A DNA stretch of 49,279 nt. Source: Methylococcaceae bacterium. Its GTDB lineage: Bacteria; Pseudomonadota; Gammaproteobacteria; Methylococcales; Methylomonadaceae. The position numbers and the translations under genes were made by a program. The first letter of the stretch is position 1. Every line of letters begins with the position of its first letter. This document shows, piece after piece, positions 9,106 to 19,312 of this stretch. The notes under the pieces are model-generated. The model made no database searches. It was not told the origin of the DNA and saw nothing but the letters and a program-made list of their open reading frames with translations. Location of the stretch: the NCBI GenBank assembly GCA_007280895.1, contig QYQN01000096.1, positions 1-49,279 on the forward strand. The letters run 5' to 3'.

Positions 9106-10566
9106 TTATTTTTGTAAGTTATTTAATTTTTTAATCAGAGAGCGATTAAATTCACGCGGCAATAATTGTTTTGCTTGCTGAGCTGCAATGGCATTGGGAT
9201 AGAGGCCATAAAATAATAAAAATCTTTCTTGGTTATTAATAATTTTTTTAAGAAATTTGATATCTTTTGCAAGTGCTGGGTATTTTTTCTTAATGTCTTT
9301 AATACCTTGTTCTTTAGACAATAACATGACTTGTAACGTGTAATGGGTTGTAGGTGCAGAATTTATCCAGTCTTTATCATCTGACGCGGGTGTTTCAGCA
9401 GCGCTCTTGAGTTGAGCTATTTCAGGAGCAATGGCTTGCTCTACTTTTTCTACTTTTGGTGTGGGGGCTGTTTTTTCTGGGCTTAAGGGTTTAATTTCTG
9501 GCACTACAGGTGGTTTAATTGTCTCAATGAGTGCGGTGTCTTTTTTAGGTGCAGGAATATCTTTAAGCTCTTTGGTAGTCGCTTGATTAGTAGGTAAATT
9601 CTGCTGAGTAACTAAGGGTGTTATTACCGCCGCAGGTGATTTTTGTTGTGGTAGCTCTATTGCGGCAGGTAGAGGTGTTGGTACTGGTGCCGACTCTGGT
9701 ACTATTGGTTGTGTTGGTAAAGCAGGTGCGTTAATTGGTGGCAATGTTGGCTTTATTTCAAGCTTAGCAAGAGTGGGCGGCGGTGTGGGTGCAGTCATAG
9801 CATTTTGCGCACTTAACCATTGAATAACTATCGTGGCTCCTGTTAAAGCAAGAACGGTAGCAATTAAAATACTTAATGAATTGACTGTTTTTTTAGTATT
9901 TTTTAGATTGGGAATCTGTGCAATGATTTTACCAGGAATACCATGTGATTCTTTATACACCGTTTGTATCATGTAATCATTGATATTAATTAACGCTAAT
10001 CGTGCCCATGATTTGGTAGACAACTGTTGTAAGAATTCACCACATTGGTATTCAGACAACGGTGGAATTTCAATAAAATGACATTCATCTATTAACTGGT
10101 CGGTGCTGCCTTTTATATGTAACTCATCTAGCGTCAATACAAATACCAGTCGTATTAATGGATTAGTCCAGCTGTATTGAATAAGAGACGTTAGCAGGCC
10201 GGGCACTAAGTCGCCGGCATTATCAATTAAAACAACAATTTTATTCGCTTTACCTTGAGCACCACGTTGCTTTTGGATTTTAGTGATGTGTTCATGAATG
10301 TTTTCAAAGCTAAGCTCAGCATTACCTTGAATAGGGCAGTACCGCCAAGCACTCATTTTACGTTCATACAAGGCTTGCAGCATGGTTGTTTTACCAATGC
10401 CAGAGGGGCCACAAATAACTAAGGCTTCAGTTAAATGGGTTAAAAGATGAATTAATAATTCAAGTTTTTGTTTTCGCTCTTGAGTAATTAAAGAATGATC
10501 AGTTTTATTACTTAACTCATTAAGAGACTTTTTTTTTGAGTACGTAAGCGCGCCATCATCTGCCAT
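9106..10566 (-). CDS. damX: DamX-like inner-membrane ATPase with SPOR domain
   Basis: Cell-division protein of the DamX type, 486 residues. Residues about 30-215 form an ExeA/AAA-like ATPase with Walker [10 protein letters not shown] (53-61) and Walker B VVLID (111-115). One membrane helix lies at about 231-251. A long Pro/Ala/Lys-rich periplasmic linker (about 258-400) leads to a C-terminal SPOR domain (about 408-486) that binds denuded septal peptidoglycan. It overlaps the end of aroB by 11 nt; aroB-damX adjacency is common in gammaproteobacteria. Here the ATPase part is intact, whereas E. coli DamX is reduced at the N-terminus. Confidence 0.85.
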   Translation of the reverse strand: MADDGALTYSKKKSLNELSNKTDHSLITQERKQKLELLIHLLTHLTEALVICGPSGIGKTTMLQALYERKMSAWRYCPIQGNAELSFENIHEHITKIQKQRGAQGKANKIVVLIDNAGDLVPGLLTSLIQYSWTNPLIRLVFVLTLDELHIKGSTDQLIDECHFIEIPPLSEYQCGEFLQQLSTKSWARLALININDYMIQTVYKESHGIPGKIIAQIPNLKNTKKTVNSLSILIATVLALTGATIVIQWLSAQNAMTAPTPPPTLAKLEIKPTLPPINAPALPTQPIVPESAPVPTPLPAAIELPQQKSPAAVITPLVTQQNLPTNQATTKELKDIPAPKKDTALIETIKPPVVPEIKPLSPEKTAPTPKVEKVEQAIAPEIAQLKSAAETPASDDKDWINSAPTTHYTLQVMLLSKEQGIKDIKKKYPALAKDIKFLKKIINNQERFLLFYGLYPNAIAAQQAKQLLPREFNRSLIKKLNNLQK

Positions 10567-11635
10567 AAGTTGTTAATGCGTGTGTTAAAAGGTCATGATT
10601 AATATCCATAGGCAAGGTTGCCAAACCAATATCTTTCAGTAAAATCACCCGAATATTGCCATCAATATTTTTTTTATCTACAGACATTAGCTCTATAAAT
10701 CTTTCGCATGCTAAGTTGGCGGGTGGCTTTGTAGGTAAGTTAGCGTGCTGCAATAAAGTAATAATGCGCTGTACTTGAACTTCCGTTAACCAACCTAATT
10801 GTTTTGATAAATAGGCAGCTAAACATAATCCGATGGCAACGGCTTCACCGTGTAAGTAAGTGCCATAGCCCATACCTGTTTCAAGCGCATGACCAAAGGT
10901 ATGTCCAAGATTTAATGTGGCGCGAACACCGCTTTCCGTTTCATCTTCAGCGACGATTTCAGCTTTATTTTTACATGATATTTCAATAGCATAGGCTAGT
11001 GCTAAGGGATCTTTATTAAGTAATAAAGATAAGTTATTTTCTAGCCATACAAAAAAATCAGCATCGCGTATCAAGCCATATTTAATGATTTCTGCGATAC
11101 CTGCTGCAAGTTGGCGGTTATCTAAAGTGTTTAAGACTGTTGTATCTGCAATAACACATTGTGGCTGGTAAAAAGCACCAATCATATTTTTCCCCAAGGG
11201 ATGATTAACGCCCGTTTTACCTCCTACAGAAGAATCTACTTGAGCCAGTAACGTAGTGGGAATTTGTAAAAAGGCCATGCCGCGTTGGTAACACGCTGCT
11301 GCAAAACCACCCATATCACCAATAACACCTCCTCCTAATGCGATTAATGTGGCATTCCGACTAAATTTATTTTCTAGTAAATGATCAAAAATTTGCATGA
11401 TAGATGTCATTGTTTTGTACTCTTCACCATCAGGTAATAATACAGTTTCAACAACATAGTCTTTAAGGTGCGCCAAAACTGTATCAAGATATAACGTAGC
11501 CACTGTGGGGTTGCTTACCACCATGACTTGTTTAGATTTGATATGTTTGGTCAAGAGTTCAGGCTGATTTAACAAGTCTGAACCAATATAAATGGGGTAG
11601 CTACGCGCCCCTAAAGCAACATGTAAAATTTTCAT
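10556..11635 (-). CDS. aroB: 3-dehydroquinate synthase
   Basis: Second shikimate-pathway enzyme: NAD- and metal-dependent conversion of DAHP to 3-dehydroquinate. The NAD-binding block GGGVIGDMGGF (near residue 101), the following PTTLLAQVDSSVGGK block and the metal-ligand region NLGHTFGHALE are all present. Length of 359 is standard. It starts 22 nt after aroK and its stop overlaps the DamX-like start by 11 nt, so aroK-aroB-damX is an operon. Confidence 0.97.
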   Translation of the reverse strand: MKILHVALGARSYPIYIGSDLLNQPELLTKHIKSKQVMVVSNPTVATLYLDTVLAHLKDYVVETVLLPDGEEYKTMTSIMQIFDHLLENKFSRNATLIALGGGVIGDMGGFAAACYQRGMAFLQIPTTLLAQVDSSVGGKTGVNHPLGKNMIGAFYQPQCVIADTTVLNTLDNRQLAAGIAEIIKYGLIRDADFFVWLENNLSLLLNKDPLALAYAIEISCKNKAEIVAEDETESGVRATLNLGHTFGHALETGMGYGTYLHGEAVAIGLCLAAYLSKQLGWLTEVQVQRIITLLQHANLPTKPPANLACERFIELMSVDKKNIDGNIRVILLKDIGLATLPMDINHDLLTHALTTYGR

Positions 11636-11657
11636 TTAGTAAAATAATAAAGTAACT

Positions 11658-12185
11658 TTACTGATTAAAAGAATGGTATTCCGCTAAAATCTTTTCAACA
11701 ACTTCTTTGCTTTGATGAATGCCTGTATCAATTTTGAAATCAGCACAGGCTAAATAAAGCGGTTCACGTTGCAAAAATAAATTTTCAATACGTTCTTTAG
11801 GATTTTCAGTTTTTAGTAAAGGACGTTGAGTATCGCGGCGTGTTCGTTCTAAAATGCGTTCAACAGAACACTGTAAATAAACAATAAAGCCATTATTTTT
11901 TAACAGCTCACGATTTTTTTCTCGCAAAATAGCGCCACCGCCTGTGGCTAAGACAATACCTTTTAATTCAGCTAATTGTTGAATCATTTTTTGTTCACGA
12001 TCTCTAAAACCTTCTTCGCCTTCAAACTCAAAAATAGTTGGAATATCAACGCCGGTTCTTTCTTCAATGGCTTTATCACTGTCATAAAACGGGATAGACA
12101 AGGCTTTTGCTAGTTGTCTTCCAATTGTTGTTTTTCCAGCACCCATAAGGCCAACTAAATATATATTCTCTGATTTTGTCATCAA
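11658..12185 (-). CDS. aroK: Shikimate kinase
   Basis: Phosphorylates shikimate at the 3-hydroxyl with ATP. It has Walker A GLMGAGKTT near residues 12-20, the shikimate-binding DSDK and GFRDRE, and ATGGGAI with the conserved glycines. Length of 175 residues is typical. Two ATGs are adjacent; either 12185 or 12182 could be used, preceded by an AAGG element. The usual gammaproteobacterial upstream partner pilQ is absent; instead about 350 bp of apparent non-coding DNA precedes it, so the promoter should lie there. A small hairpin (CTCCT-CGTGT-AGGAG) lies in the leader. Confidence 0.95.
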   Translation of the reverse strand: MMTKSENIYLVGLMGAGKTTIGRQLAKALSIPFYDSDKAIEERTGVDIPTIFEFEGEEGFRDREQKMIQQLAELKGIVLATGGGAILREKNRELLKNNGFIVYLQCSVERILERTRRDTQRPLLKTENPKERIENLFLQREPLYLACADFKIDTGIHQSKEVVEKILAEYHSFNQ

Positions 12186-12535
12186 AATACCTTGCTGGTC
12201 TGCTCCTACACGAGGAGATATTAAAATAATACCGCTGATTTAAAGCGCTATTGCGTACAAATTTTTTAATCAAGTGCGTTAAGTATGTGCGCATCTTTTT
12301 GATTTGTTTGAAAAGTACAACAGTGAATTAAAAAGATAATGTCAAAATTGTATAAGGTAATGCGTTCATTTTGTTTTTTGCTCTGAACAGAATCAAGCAT
12401 GGTTTGAGTGTCTGATCGTTAATTAAGAAATTGTAACAGATGAATAAAGTGCATTAATGCTAATTTTAGTTATTTAGCAATATAAAAATCCATATTATTT
12501 TTACTATAGATAAAGAAATATATGTTTGTAGCGTG
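12186..12535. other. Non-coding gap, aroK leader region
   Basis: AT-rich, with no coding frame I can support. It should hold the aroK promoter (minus strand) and the 3' end of the ATP-grasp transcript. The only visible structure is the small CTCCT/AGGAG hairpin in the aroK leader. Confidence 0.5.
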
Positions 12536-13639
12536 TTATGTAATCACTACTTTGGCAAAACCTCCATGCGGGGTATGCATATTAGTGACTTGTCCTTGGT
12601 ATAGTCTTGCCGTAATTGCAAGGGGGTGTTGATGATAAACAAATAATCTAATATCGGTTTTAAAGGTAAGATTATTTTCGTTATAGCTTACCGACGGTGG
12701 AATCCATTGCTGTATGAGCGTGTGTTCTGGCGGCAAGTTGTTTAGTTTTGTTTTTGTTAATTTATGCCCTACGTATACGCCTTGACTACCAAAGCCAATC
12801 GTAGGTTTAAACACCCATTGTTTGCGTGTAAGCCATGCGCTTTCGAGGCTTAATTCTGATAATAACTGCGTTTTAGGGATGATGTCGGCAAATAATTGAC
12901 GCTCAGCTAAGGTAAGCTGAAATTGAGCTAATTGCTCTGGATTAGACCATAATATCATTCGACGCTTATCGGCAAGTAAGCCGTATATACGGGGATTTGG
13001 GCTTAAACAGACGGTATTTTGCAGCCACGCGTCTTTAATATGACACATTGATGGTGTCGTTAAATAAAAATCACAATGGCGATTATAAATCATATCAACA
13101 CGTTGATTATCAATATAAAGCCCGTCATCTTTTAAATATAATTGTGAAGGATCTGCGATAAGCGCAGTAATGCCTGCTTGTTGAAATAACGCTACAAAAA
13201 GAGTCATTTCAGGATACAGAAATTGTGTTTTAGGCTGTTCATCCAAAATAACAAGCGTTGAAGGTTTCGCTGTGGTGGTTTGCTTAAAAAACGCATAATC
13301 GGTTAAAAAAGTATTTAATAATCGTTGTGCAAAACGACCTTCAAACTGCTTGGCTTGTTGAACATAACAGCGGTAAGCAAACCAAAGTCCACCTGCATTG
13401 GTATTGATTTCAATCAATTTTGGACCTAACGCGCTAAGATGAAAATCATATCCCATCATCACCGCGTAATGATTTAACGGATGTTGTCCTGTTATTGGTA
13501 GCTCCGTAATCAGTTGAGCTTGATAGTTTTCATCATTGGCCAACTTAGTCACCGTACCGATAAATTTCAGCATAGATGACAAGTCCTTTTTTGTTATCGA
13601 GGCAGAAAAAGCACTAATGGGTAATGGCGCTTGATTCAT
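12536..13639 (-). CDS. Orphan ATP-grasp-fold protein of unknown substrate
   Basis: 367 residues. Motifs fit an ATP-grasp ligase: IEINTNAGG near residues 77-84, the nucleotide-lysine region RKQWVFKPTIGFGSQGVYVG near 270-290, the hinge HTLIQQWIPP, DIRLFVY, and a final NMHTPHGGFAKV block. The family joins a carboxylate to an amine or thiol using ATP; the substrate here cannot be read. It has no operon partner: aroK lies 350 bp downstream and Trm112-family-kdsB is divergent. The ATG at 13639 is the only good start. Glutathionylspermidine- or RimK-like ligases are more distant alternatives. Confidence 0.6.
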   Translation of the reverse strand: MNQAPLPISAFSASITKKDLSSMLKFIGTVTKLANDENYQAQLITELPITGQHPLNHYAVMMGYDFHLSALGPKLIEINTNAGGLWFAYRCYVQQAKQFEGRFAQRLLNTFLTDYAFFKQTTTAKPSTLVILDEQPKTQFLYPEMTLFVALFQQAGITALIADPSQLYLKDDGLYIDNQRVDMIYNRHCDFYLTTPSMCHIKDAWLQNTVCLSPNPRIYGLLADKRRMILWSNPEQLAQFQLTLAERQLFADIIPKTQLLSELSLESAWLTRKQWVFKPTIGFGSQGVYVGHKLTKTKLNNLPPEHTLIQQWIPPSVSYNENNLTFKTDIRLFVYHQHPLAITARLYQGQVTNMHTPHGGFAKVVIT

Positions 13640-13740
13640 GATAAATGTAAATTACAGTAAAAAGTGGTAGATGAGAGGTGCTTATAAATGTGACTAGAGT
13701 AACACGAGTTTAACGCTAAAATTAATGCGTTTGCTTTGTT

Positions 13741-13749
13741 TGTTATAAT
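13741..13749 (+). promoter_or_regulatory. Extended -10 promoter for the Trm112-family/kdsB pair
   Basis: TG-T-TATAAT is a full extended -10 element (TATAAT at 13744-13749), with a poor -35. A transcript would start near 13756, about 68 nt before the first gene. Confidence 0.5.
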
Positions 13750-13823
13750 GCAGCCAGCGCTAATTTAAATGAGAGTGCTTTTTTATAACGCATTGAATTA
13801 ACTAAATATAAACGAGAAAAATA

Positions 13824-14018
13824 ATGATAGACAAAAAATTATTGGATATTTTAGCGTGCCCGATTTGTAAAAGTCCCTTACGTTACCGACAAGCAGAGCA
13901 AGAATTAATTTGTCGAGCCGATCGCTTAGCCTTTCCTATTCAAGATGAAATTCCCGTTATGCTTGAAGAGGAAGCGCGGCAATTAAGCAGTGACGAAGTT
14001 GACGCATTATATTCATGA
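13824..14018 (+). CDS. Trm112-family (YcaR-like) small zinc-ribbon protein
   Basis: 64 residues. The start [19 protein letters not shown] is characteristic, with the C-P-I-C knuckle and one further Cys (LICR); the fourth Cys is missing, as in many bacterial members. In eukaryotes Trm112 activates methyltransferases; the bacterial role is unclear, but the gene is typically beside kdsB or lpxK. Its TGA overlaps the kdsB ATG (ATGA at 14015-14018). Confidence 0.88.
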   Translation: MIDKKLLDILACPICKSPLRYRQAEQELICRADRLAFPIQDEIPVMLEEEARQLSSDEVDALYS

Positions 14019-14806
14019 CGCTTAAGTTTAATGTAGTTATTCCTGCGCGCTATGGCTCAACTCGTTTACCGGGCAAGCCATTATTGATGCTTGCAGGTAA
14101 GCCCATGATTATACACGTCTGCGAACGGGCGAACGCTGCTGGTGCTGAGCACGTCATTGTTGCTACCGATGATGAGCGTATTTTTAATGCTGTGGTTGCT
14201 AAGGGGTTTTCGGCAATGATGACACATGTTGCGCACCAAAGTGGCACCGAGAGAATTGCTGAAGTTGCCCGCCAATGCCACTGGCAGCCAGAAGCTATTA
14301 TTGTTAATTTACAAGGTGATGAGCCCTTGATTCCCGTAGAGTATATTCGTGAAGTAGCTATTGCTTTGGCTACCCAGCAGGCGGCAGGTATCGCTACTTT
14401 GGCTGCAAAAATCAATGATATAGCAGAAATATTTAATCCAAATGCAGTTAAAGTGGTAGTTAATAAAGACCAGTACGCCCTGTATTTTAGTCGTGCCCCT
14501 ATTCCCTGGGACAGATCAACATTTACCTTGGCAGGTTGTCAGTCTGCACCTGCTATGCCGTATCTTCGTCATATTGGAATTTATGCTTATCGGGTAGCAT
14601 TTTTACAACGCTATTGTGCGTGGTCCAGTTCAGTTTTAGAGAATATCGAGGCTTTAGAGCAATTAAGAATTTTATGGGAAGGGGAGTCTATCTTTATTAA
14701 AATAGTTGCACACACCCCGCCTGCGGGCATAGATACCTTAGAAGATTTGCATCGCGTAGCTAAAATACTGTCTAAAACAGACCAGCTTCATCTCGTAAGT
14801 TTTTGA
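14015..14806 (+). CDS. kdsB: CMP-KDO synthetase (3-deoxy-manno-octulosonate cytidylyltransferase)
   Basis: Activates KDO with CTP for transfer to lipid A, so the cell makes LPS. The nucleotidyltransferase signature [13 protein letters not shown] lies at residues 11-23, with the conserved [10 protein letters not shown] near 101-110 and RAPIPWDR near 165. Length of 263 is close to the E. coli enzyme. It is translationally coupled to the Trm112-family gene. Confidence 0.96.
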   Translation: MTLKFNVVIPARYGSTRLPGKPLLMLAGKPMIIHVCERANAAGAEHVIVATDDERIFNAVVAKGFSAMMTHVAHQSGTERIAEVARQCHWQPEAIIVNLQGDEPLIPVEYIREVAIALATQQAAGIATLAAKINDIAEIFNPNAVKVVVNKDQYALYFSRAPIPWDRSTFTLAGCQSAPAMPYLRHIGIYAYRVAFLQRYCAWSSSVLENIEALEQLRILWEGESIFIKIVAHTPPAGIDTLEDLHRVAKILSKTDQLHLVSF

Positions 14807-15317
14807 AAAAAAAGAAATTTAATTAATTGGTTACTTTTTGTGCTAATTGATAAAAGCGTTGTGAATACAAGCAGTAAGGCACGTCTTTAACAGGTTACCC
14901 ACAATGTTATCCACAGGCTTTGTGGGTAAGCGTGTAACTATTTGTTTGCTTAGGTTTGTATGAGTTAGGTACGACTAGGGTGTGGCAATAATAGACTTAC
15001 AAATTTAATTCATCAGTGTTTTCTATATTTTTGTCATAATTTTAGGTTAAAATGCCTAGCTTTCTTAACTGGTATGATTGTGTGTAATGAATTTACTGCA
15101 TTAAATCAGTTGTAACGTTGAGCCACACTGACAGAATTTTAATGTAAATGATCTCAGTAGCACTGCAGTAATAATTAGCATCTGTAGTTAAACGTAATGA
15201 AGTCTGTGTGCGTCAATCTGAATATTTTTACAAGATAGTATTATCTTTTTAACTTAAAATATTCACCAAAAAGTTTTATACCCAATCGTTTTTTATGCCC
15301 AACTTTAGAGTAATTAC
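14807..15317. other. 511-bp non-coding gap before EF-G2
   Basis: No supportable gene. It contains a cluster of DnaA-box-like sites (14895-14929) and a small hairpin AAGATA/TATCTT (15232-15247) followed by Ts, about 70 bp upstream of EF-G2. No convincing -35/-10 pair could be placed. Confidence 0.5.
14895..14929. promoter_or_regulatory. Cluster of three DnaA-box-like 9-mers
   Basis: TTACCCACA (14895-14903), TTATCCACA (14907-14915, exact consensus) and TTACCCACA in inverted orientation (14921-14929) lie within 35 bp. The outer pair forms an inverted repeat, and CCACA/TGTGG nests inside it. There is no T-tract, so it is not a simple terminator. It could be a DnaA titration or regulatory site. 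Confidence 0.5.
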
Positions 15318-17405
15318 ATGAAAGATTTAGCGCTTTATAGAAATATCGGAATTTTCGCTCACGTAGATGCCGGAAAAACCACCACCACGGAACGTATCTT
15401 AAAACTTACCGGTAAAATTCATAAAATTGGTGAAGTGCATGATGGCGCTGCAACCACAGATTTCATGGTGCAAGAGCAAGAACGTGGTATCACCATTCAA
15501 TCAGCAGCAACCACCTGTTTTTGGAAAGATCATCGTTTCAACATTATCGACACACCTGGTCACGTTGACTTCACCATTGAAGTTTACCGCTCATTAAAAG
15601 TACTTGATGGCGGTGTGGGGGTATTTTGTGGTTCAGGCGGTGTGGAGCCACAATCAGAAACTAACTGGCGTTATGCCAATGATTCTAAAGTTGCGCGAAT
15701 TATTTATATTAATAAACTAGATAGATTAGGTGCTGATTTCTATCGTGTTGTTAAACAAATTGAAGAGGTCTTAGGGGCAACGCCAATCGTAATGACCTTA
15801 CCTATTGGAACTGAAGATCAATTTGTTGGTATGGTAGATTTATTAACTCGTCAAGCATGGGTTTGGGATGAGTCTGGCGATCCATTGAAATACGAAATTC
15901 AAGATGTACCTGCTGATATGGTGGCCGATGTTGAAACATGGCGTGCAAAATTAATTGATCAAGTAGCTGATCAATATGATGATGTCATGGAAAAATATTT
16001 GGAAGGTGAAGAACTTGATATTGACACCATCAAACGTTGTTTGCGCAAAGGGACTATTAGTATGGCGTTTTTCCCTACTTTTTGTGGCTCATCGTTCAAA
16101 AATAAAGGTGTGCAGTTGGTATTGGATGGTGTCATTGATTATTTACCTTGCCCAACCGACGTTAACCCACAACCTGAAGTAGATATAGAGGGTAACCCAA
16201 CCGGTCTTTTTGCAACGGTTGATGCCAATCATCCAGTGCGTGCGTTAGTATTCAAAATTATGGACGATCGTTTTGGCGCTTTAAACTTTGTCCGTGTTTA
16301 CTCGGGTCGCCTGAAAAAAGGTGACACCTTATTGAACACCTTTACGGGTAAAACTGAGCGTATTGGTCGTATGGTAGAAATGCATGCGGATGATCGTTCT
16401 GAAATTGAAACAGCACAAGCCGGTGACATTATTGCCTTAATTGGTTTGAAAAATGTTCAAACTGGACACACCTTATGCGATCCTGATAAACCAGCGACAT
16501 TAGAGCCTATGGTTTTTCCTGATCCTGTTATTTCCATTGCGATTGCGCCTAAAGATAAAAGTAGCAATGAAAAAATGGGTATTGCCTTAGGCAAAATGAT
16601 TCAAGAAGATCCTTCTTTCCGTGTTGAAACTGATGAAGAATCAGGTGAAACCATTATCAAAGGCATGGGTGAGTTACATTTAGATATCAAAGTGGATATT
16701 CTTAGACGTACGCACGGTGTTGAGGTAAATGTTGGTAAACCACAAGTTGCTTACCGTGAAACCATTACGAAACGTATTGAAGATGAATATGTTCATAAAA
16801 AACAATCGGGTGGTTCTGGTCAATACGCAAAAATTAACTACATCATTGAGCCAGGTGAGCCAGGCTCTGGCTTTGTCTTCGTATCAAGTGTAACAGGTGG
16901 TAACGTACCACGTGAATTTTGGCCTGCTGTTGAAAAAGGCTTTAAAGCAAGTATTGATAAAGGCGTGTTAGCTGGTTTCCCGTGTTTAGATTTCAAAGTA
17001 AATTTAACCGATGGTGGTTACCATGATGTCGATTCGTCAGCTATTGCTTTTGAAATTGCCGCGCGTGCTGCCTATCGTCAAACCATTCCTAAAGCAGCAC
17101 CACAATTATTAGAGCCCATCATGAAGGTAGACGTGTTTACACCTGAAGCACACGTCGGTGATGTTATTGGTGATTTAAATCGTCGCCGTGGCATGATTAA
17201 ATCACAAGATCCAGGCTTCACTGGTGTACGCATTAAAGCTGACGTTCCTTTAAGTGATATGTTTGGTTACATTGGTGCTTTACGCACGATGACTTCTGGT
17301 CGTGGGCAGTTCTCAATGGAGTTCTCACACTACATGCCATGTCCTAGAAACGTCGCTGATGAAGTGGTTAAAGAAGTAACCGAGCGTAATAAAGATAAAA
17401 AATAA
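15318..17405 (+). CDS. fusA2: Elongation factor G 2 (stand-alone EF-G paralogue)
   Basis: Translational GTPase of 695 residues with all EF-G domains. The G1 motif [11 protein letters not shown] (14-24), the DTPGHVDF G3 motif near 78-85 and NKLD (G4) near 130 are intact; domain IV and V blocks follow. It matches the EF-G2 subgroup found alongside the main EF-G in Vibrio and Pseudomonas relatives (for example FWKDHRFN and [20 protein letters not shown]). It lies alone, not in an rpsL-rpsG-fusA-tuf operon, with a long leader and its own terminator. Its codon use looks highly adapted. In relatives EF-G2 divides translocation and recycling duties with EF-G1; which role applies here is not visible. 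Confidence 0.9.
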   Translation: MKDLALYRNIGIFAHVDAGKTTTTERILKLTGKIHKIGEVHDGAATTDFMVQEQERGITIQSAATTCFWKDHRFNIIDTPGHVDFTIEVYRSLKVLDGGVGVFCGSGGVEPQSETNWRYANDSKVARIIYINKLDRLGADFYRVVKQIEEVLGATPIVMTLPIGTEDQFVGMVDLLTRQAWVWDESGDPLKYEIQDVPADMVADVETWRAKLIDQVADQYDDVMEKYLEGEELDIDTIKRCLRKGTISMAFFPTFCGSSFKNKGVQLVLDGVIDYLPCPTDVNPQPEVDIEGNPTGLFATVDANHPVRALVFKIMDDRFGALNFVRVYSGRLKKGDTLLNTFTGKTERIGRMVEMHADDRSEIETAQAGDIIALIGLKNVQTGHTLCDPDKPATLEPMVFPDPVISIAIAPKDKSSNEKMGIALGKMIQEDPSFRVETDEESGETIIKGMGELHLDIKVDILRRTHGVEVNVGKPQVAYRETITKRIEDEYVHKKQSGGSGQYAKINYIIEPGEPGSGFVFVSSVTGGNVPREFWPAVEKGFKASIDKGVLAGFPCLDFKVNLTDGGYHDVDSSAIAFEIAARAAYRQTIPKAAPQLLEPIMKVDVFTPEAHVGDVIGDLNRRRGMIKSQDPGFTGVRIKADVPLSDMFGYIGALRTMTSGRGQFSMEFSHYMPCPRNVADEVVKEVTERNKDKK

Positions 17406-17437
17406 GTCTCTACTCGCTACTTTGTAGAACGATAAAA

Positions 17438-17471
17438 GGGCTGCCAGCGTTACGTTGGCGGTCTTTTTTTT
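17438..17471 (+). terminator. Intrinsic terminator of EF-G2
   Basis: Stem of about 11-12 bp including G-U pairs (GGGCTGCCAGCG against CGTTGGCGGTC) with a TTA loop at 17450-17452, followed by eight Ts at 17464-17471. Confidence 0.85.
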
Positions 17472-17503
17472 GCTTAAAAATTGTTGCTTGCTGGCGTATT
17501 TAT

Positions 17504-18799
17504 TTACTGGCACTTGACCTTAACTAACGCTTGCCATTGAGTCGTATAGGCAGGCGAAAGATGTTCTGCTTTAGCTTGCCAAGACTGATTAAGCGTGCTT
17601 GCAAGGCGTAATTTTTTTGGGAAACGTTGATTGATTTTATCCATTGTTGTCATTAATGGTCTATTTTCACACACCTGCTGTGTACTCGTTTCAGTGAATA
17701 AAGAATACTGTTGCGCATGATTAAGAGACTGAAGTTGAGTAAGTTGTACGCCATATTTTTGGTATTGTTGCTGTTGTTTGAACAGTGATTTGAGTAGTAG
17801 CAATGCAAAATGAATAATAACGCGCGTATCCTGTGTGGGCTGTAGTAATGTCATCGTCGCCGATGTTTGCTGAGGTGGACAGTGTGAATTTACGCCATAA
17901 CTAAATGTAAAAATACTGATGCACTGCGTGGTCGAGTGTTGAAAGCGTAATTTTTCAGCTGCACGCGTACAAAACTCAGCTAATGCGGCAGCGACATCAT
18001 GATAATCCGTTAAGCGGCGTTTAAAACTTCTTGAGCAAACGAGCTGTTGTTTATCGGGGGGAGATTCTTCCCAGGTTAAGCAAGAAATGCCTTGTAATTC
18101 CTTAGCTGTGCGTGCCACAGTGATATTAAACATAGACTGTAAGTACTGGCTAGATTGATTAGCCAAATCCCAAGCACTGGTAATATTCAAGGCATTAAGT
18201 TTCGTTGCGGTTCGTGTTCCAATTCCCCAGACCTCATGGACAGGCGCAATTTTCATTAATTTTTCCCGCCTAATCGTATCGGTTAACACAACAACTCCTT
18301 GGGTTTGCGGCCATTTTTTAGCCGCAAAACTAGCCAGTTTAGCTAAGGTTTTAGTGCTGCCAATGCCAACACTGACAGGAATGCCTGTAGCACGATACAC
18401 GGTTTTTTTAAGATGCTGCGCATAGGTAATCGGGTCTGTGTCAGGAAGTGCTGTTAAGGTTAAAAATGCTTCATCGATGGAGTAGATTTCCATCATCGGG
18501 GAAAACTCTTGCAAAAGTGACATGACACGCGCCGACATATCGGCATACAAGGGGTAATTAGATGAAAATAAATGGATAGCATGTTGCTTAATCAAGGGCT
18601 GTAGTTGAAAAACGGGCGTGCCCATTTTTATACCTAAAGCTTTAACTTCTTGGCTACGCGCAATAATGCAGCCATCGTTATTGCTCATGACGGCAACAGG
18701 TTTGCCTTGTAAATCAGGTCGAAATACACGTTCACAACTGACATAAAAATTATTGCAGTCAACTAAGGCGATTAATGTGTTGGTGCTGGTCATACTCAA
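17504..18799 (-). CDS. umuC: DNA polymerase V catalytic subunit UmuC
   Basis: Y-family error-prone polymerase for SOS translesion synthesis. Catalytic blocks are present: LVDCNNFYVSCERVF near residues 12-26 and YSIDEAFL near 106-113. The C-terminal region has QYSLF, a good beta-clamp-binding motif. Length of 431 compares with 422 in E. coli. It starts 6 nt after umuD and is the last gene of the Gfo/Idh-umuD-umuC run. No LexA box of the CTGT-N8-ACAG type was found close upstream of umuD. Confidence 0.95.
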   Translation of the reverse strand: MSMTSTNTLIALVDCNNFYVSCERVFRPDLQGKPVAVMSNNDGCIIARSQEVKALGIKMGTPVFQLQPLIKQHAIHLFSSNYPLYADMSARVMSLLQEFSPMMEIYSIDEAFLTLTALPDTDPITYAQHLKKTVYRATGIPVSVGIGSTKTLAKLASFAAKKWPQTQGVVVLTDTIRREKLMKIAPVHEVWGIGTRTATKLNALNITSAWDLANQSSQYLQSMFNITVARTAKELQGISCLTWEESPPDKQQLVCSRSFKRRLTDYHDVAAALAEFCTRAAEKLRFQHSTTQCISIFTFSYGVNSHCPPQQTSATMTLLQPTQDTRVIIHFALLLLKSLFKQQQQYQKYGVQLTQLQSLNHAQQYSLFTETSTQQVCENRPLMTTMDKINQRFPKKLRLASTLNQSWQAKAEHLSPAYTTQWQALVKVKCQ

Positions 18800-18805
18800 T
18801 CATTG

Positions 18806-19312
18806 TTAAACAGAGTGAATAATATGAATAACTACGCCCCAAATAACGCAGTCTAATTCTTCATGCAGGACAATTTCTGGGTAATCAGGATTTTCGGCTT
18901 TTAGGTGCCAGAGTCCGTGTTCGTGTAATAAACGTTTAACGGTCAATTCACCATTTAAAGCGCAAATGACAATTTTTCCTGAAATGGGCTCCAGTGAGCG
19001 ATCAATGATTAATATATCATTGGGATAAATGCCAGCGTTTATCATTGATAAACCTTGAGCGCGTGCAAAAAAAGTGGCAGCAGGTTTTTTGATGAGTAAT
19101 TCATTTAAATCTAAGCTGGTTTCAATGTAATCATCTGCTGGCGAGGGAAAGCCAGCGGCCACTTTGCTGATAAATAACGGCAATAATGTTGAATTATTAG
19201 CAATGCTTGGAGTGAAAAGAGTCAGTTCACTGGGCTTAAGCTGAGCGGCTGTATGCAGCGCAGCTAATGGCGTGTCTATTGAGACCATGTGTGCTGTAAA
19301 TAAAAACGTCAT
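18806..19312 (-). CDS. umuD: UmuD, self-cleaving subunit of DNA polymerase V
   Basis: S24 peptidase-like protein, 168 residues. The cleavage site AAGFPSPADDY puts the bond at Ala53-Gly54. Catalytic Ser89 and Lys126 keep the E. coli spacing exactly (35 residues from the cleavage Gly to Ser, 37 from Ser to Lys). The N-terminus is about 29 residues longer than E. coli UmuD. The ATG at 19312 overlaps the stop of the Gfo/Idh gene (ATGA); a start at 19288 is an alternative, but both retain an extension. After RecA-stimulated cleavage UmuD' would join UmuC. Confidence 0.93.
   Translation of the reverse strand: MTFLFTAHMVSIDTPLAALHTAAQLKPSELTLFTPSIANNSTLLPLFISKVAAGFPSPADDYIETSLDLNELLIKKPAATFFARAQGLSMINAGIYPNDILIIDRSLEPISGKIVICALNGELTVKRLLHEHGLWHLKAENPDYPEIVLHEELDCVIWGVVIHIIHSV

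Noticed and set aside
12082-12294. Minus-strand frame over the aroK start
   Set aside because: Shifted frame of aroK with no features of its own; shares its coding DNA.
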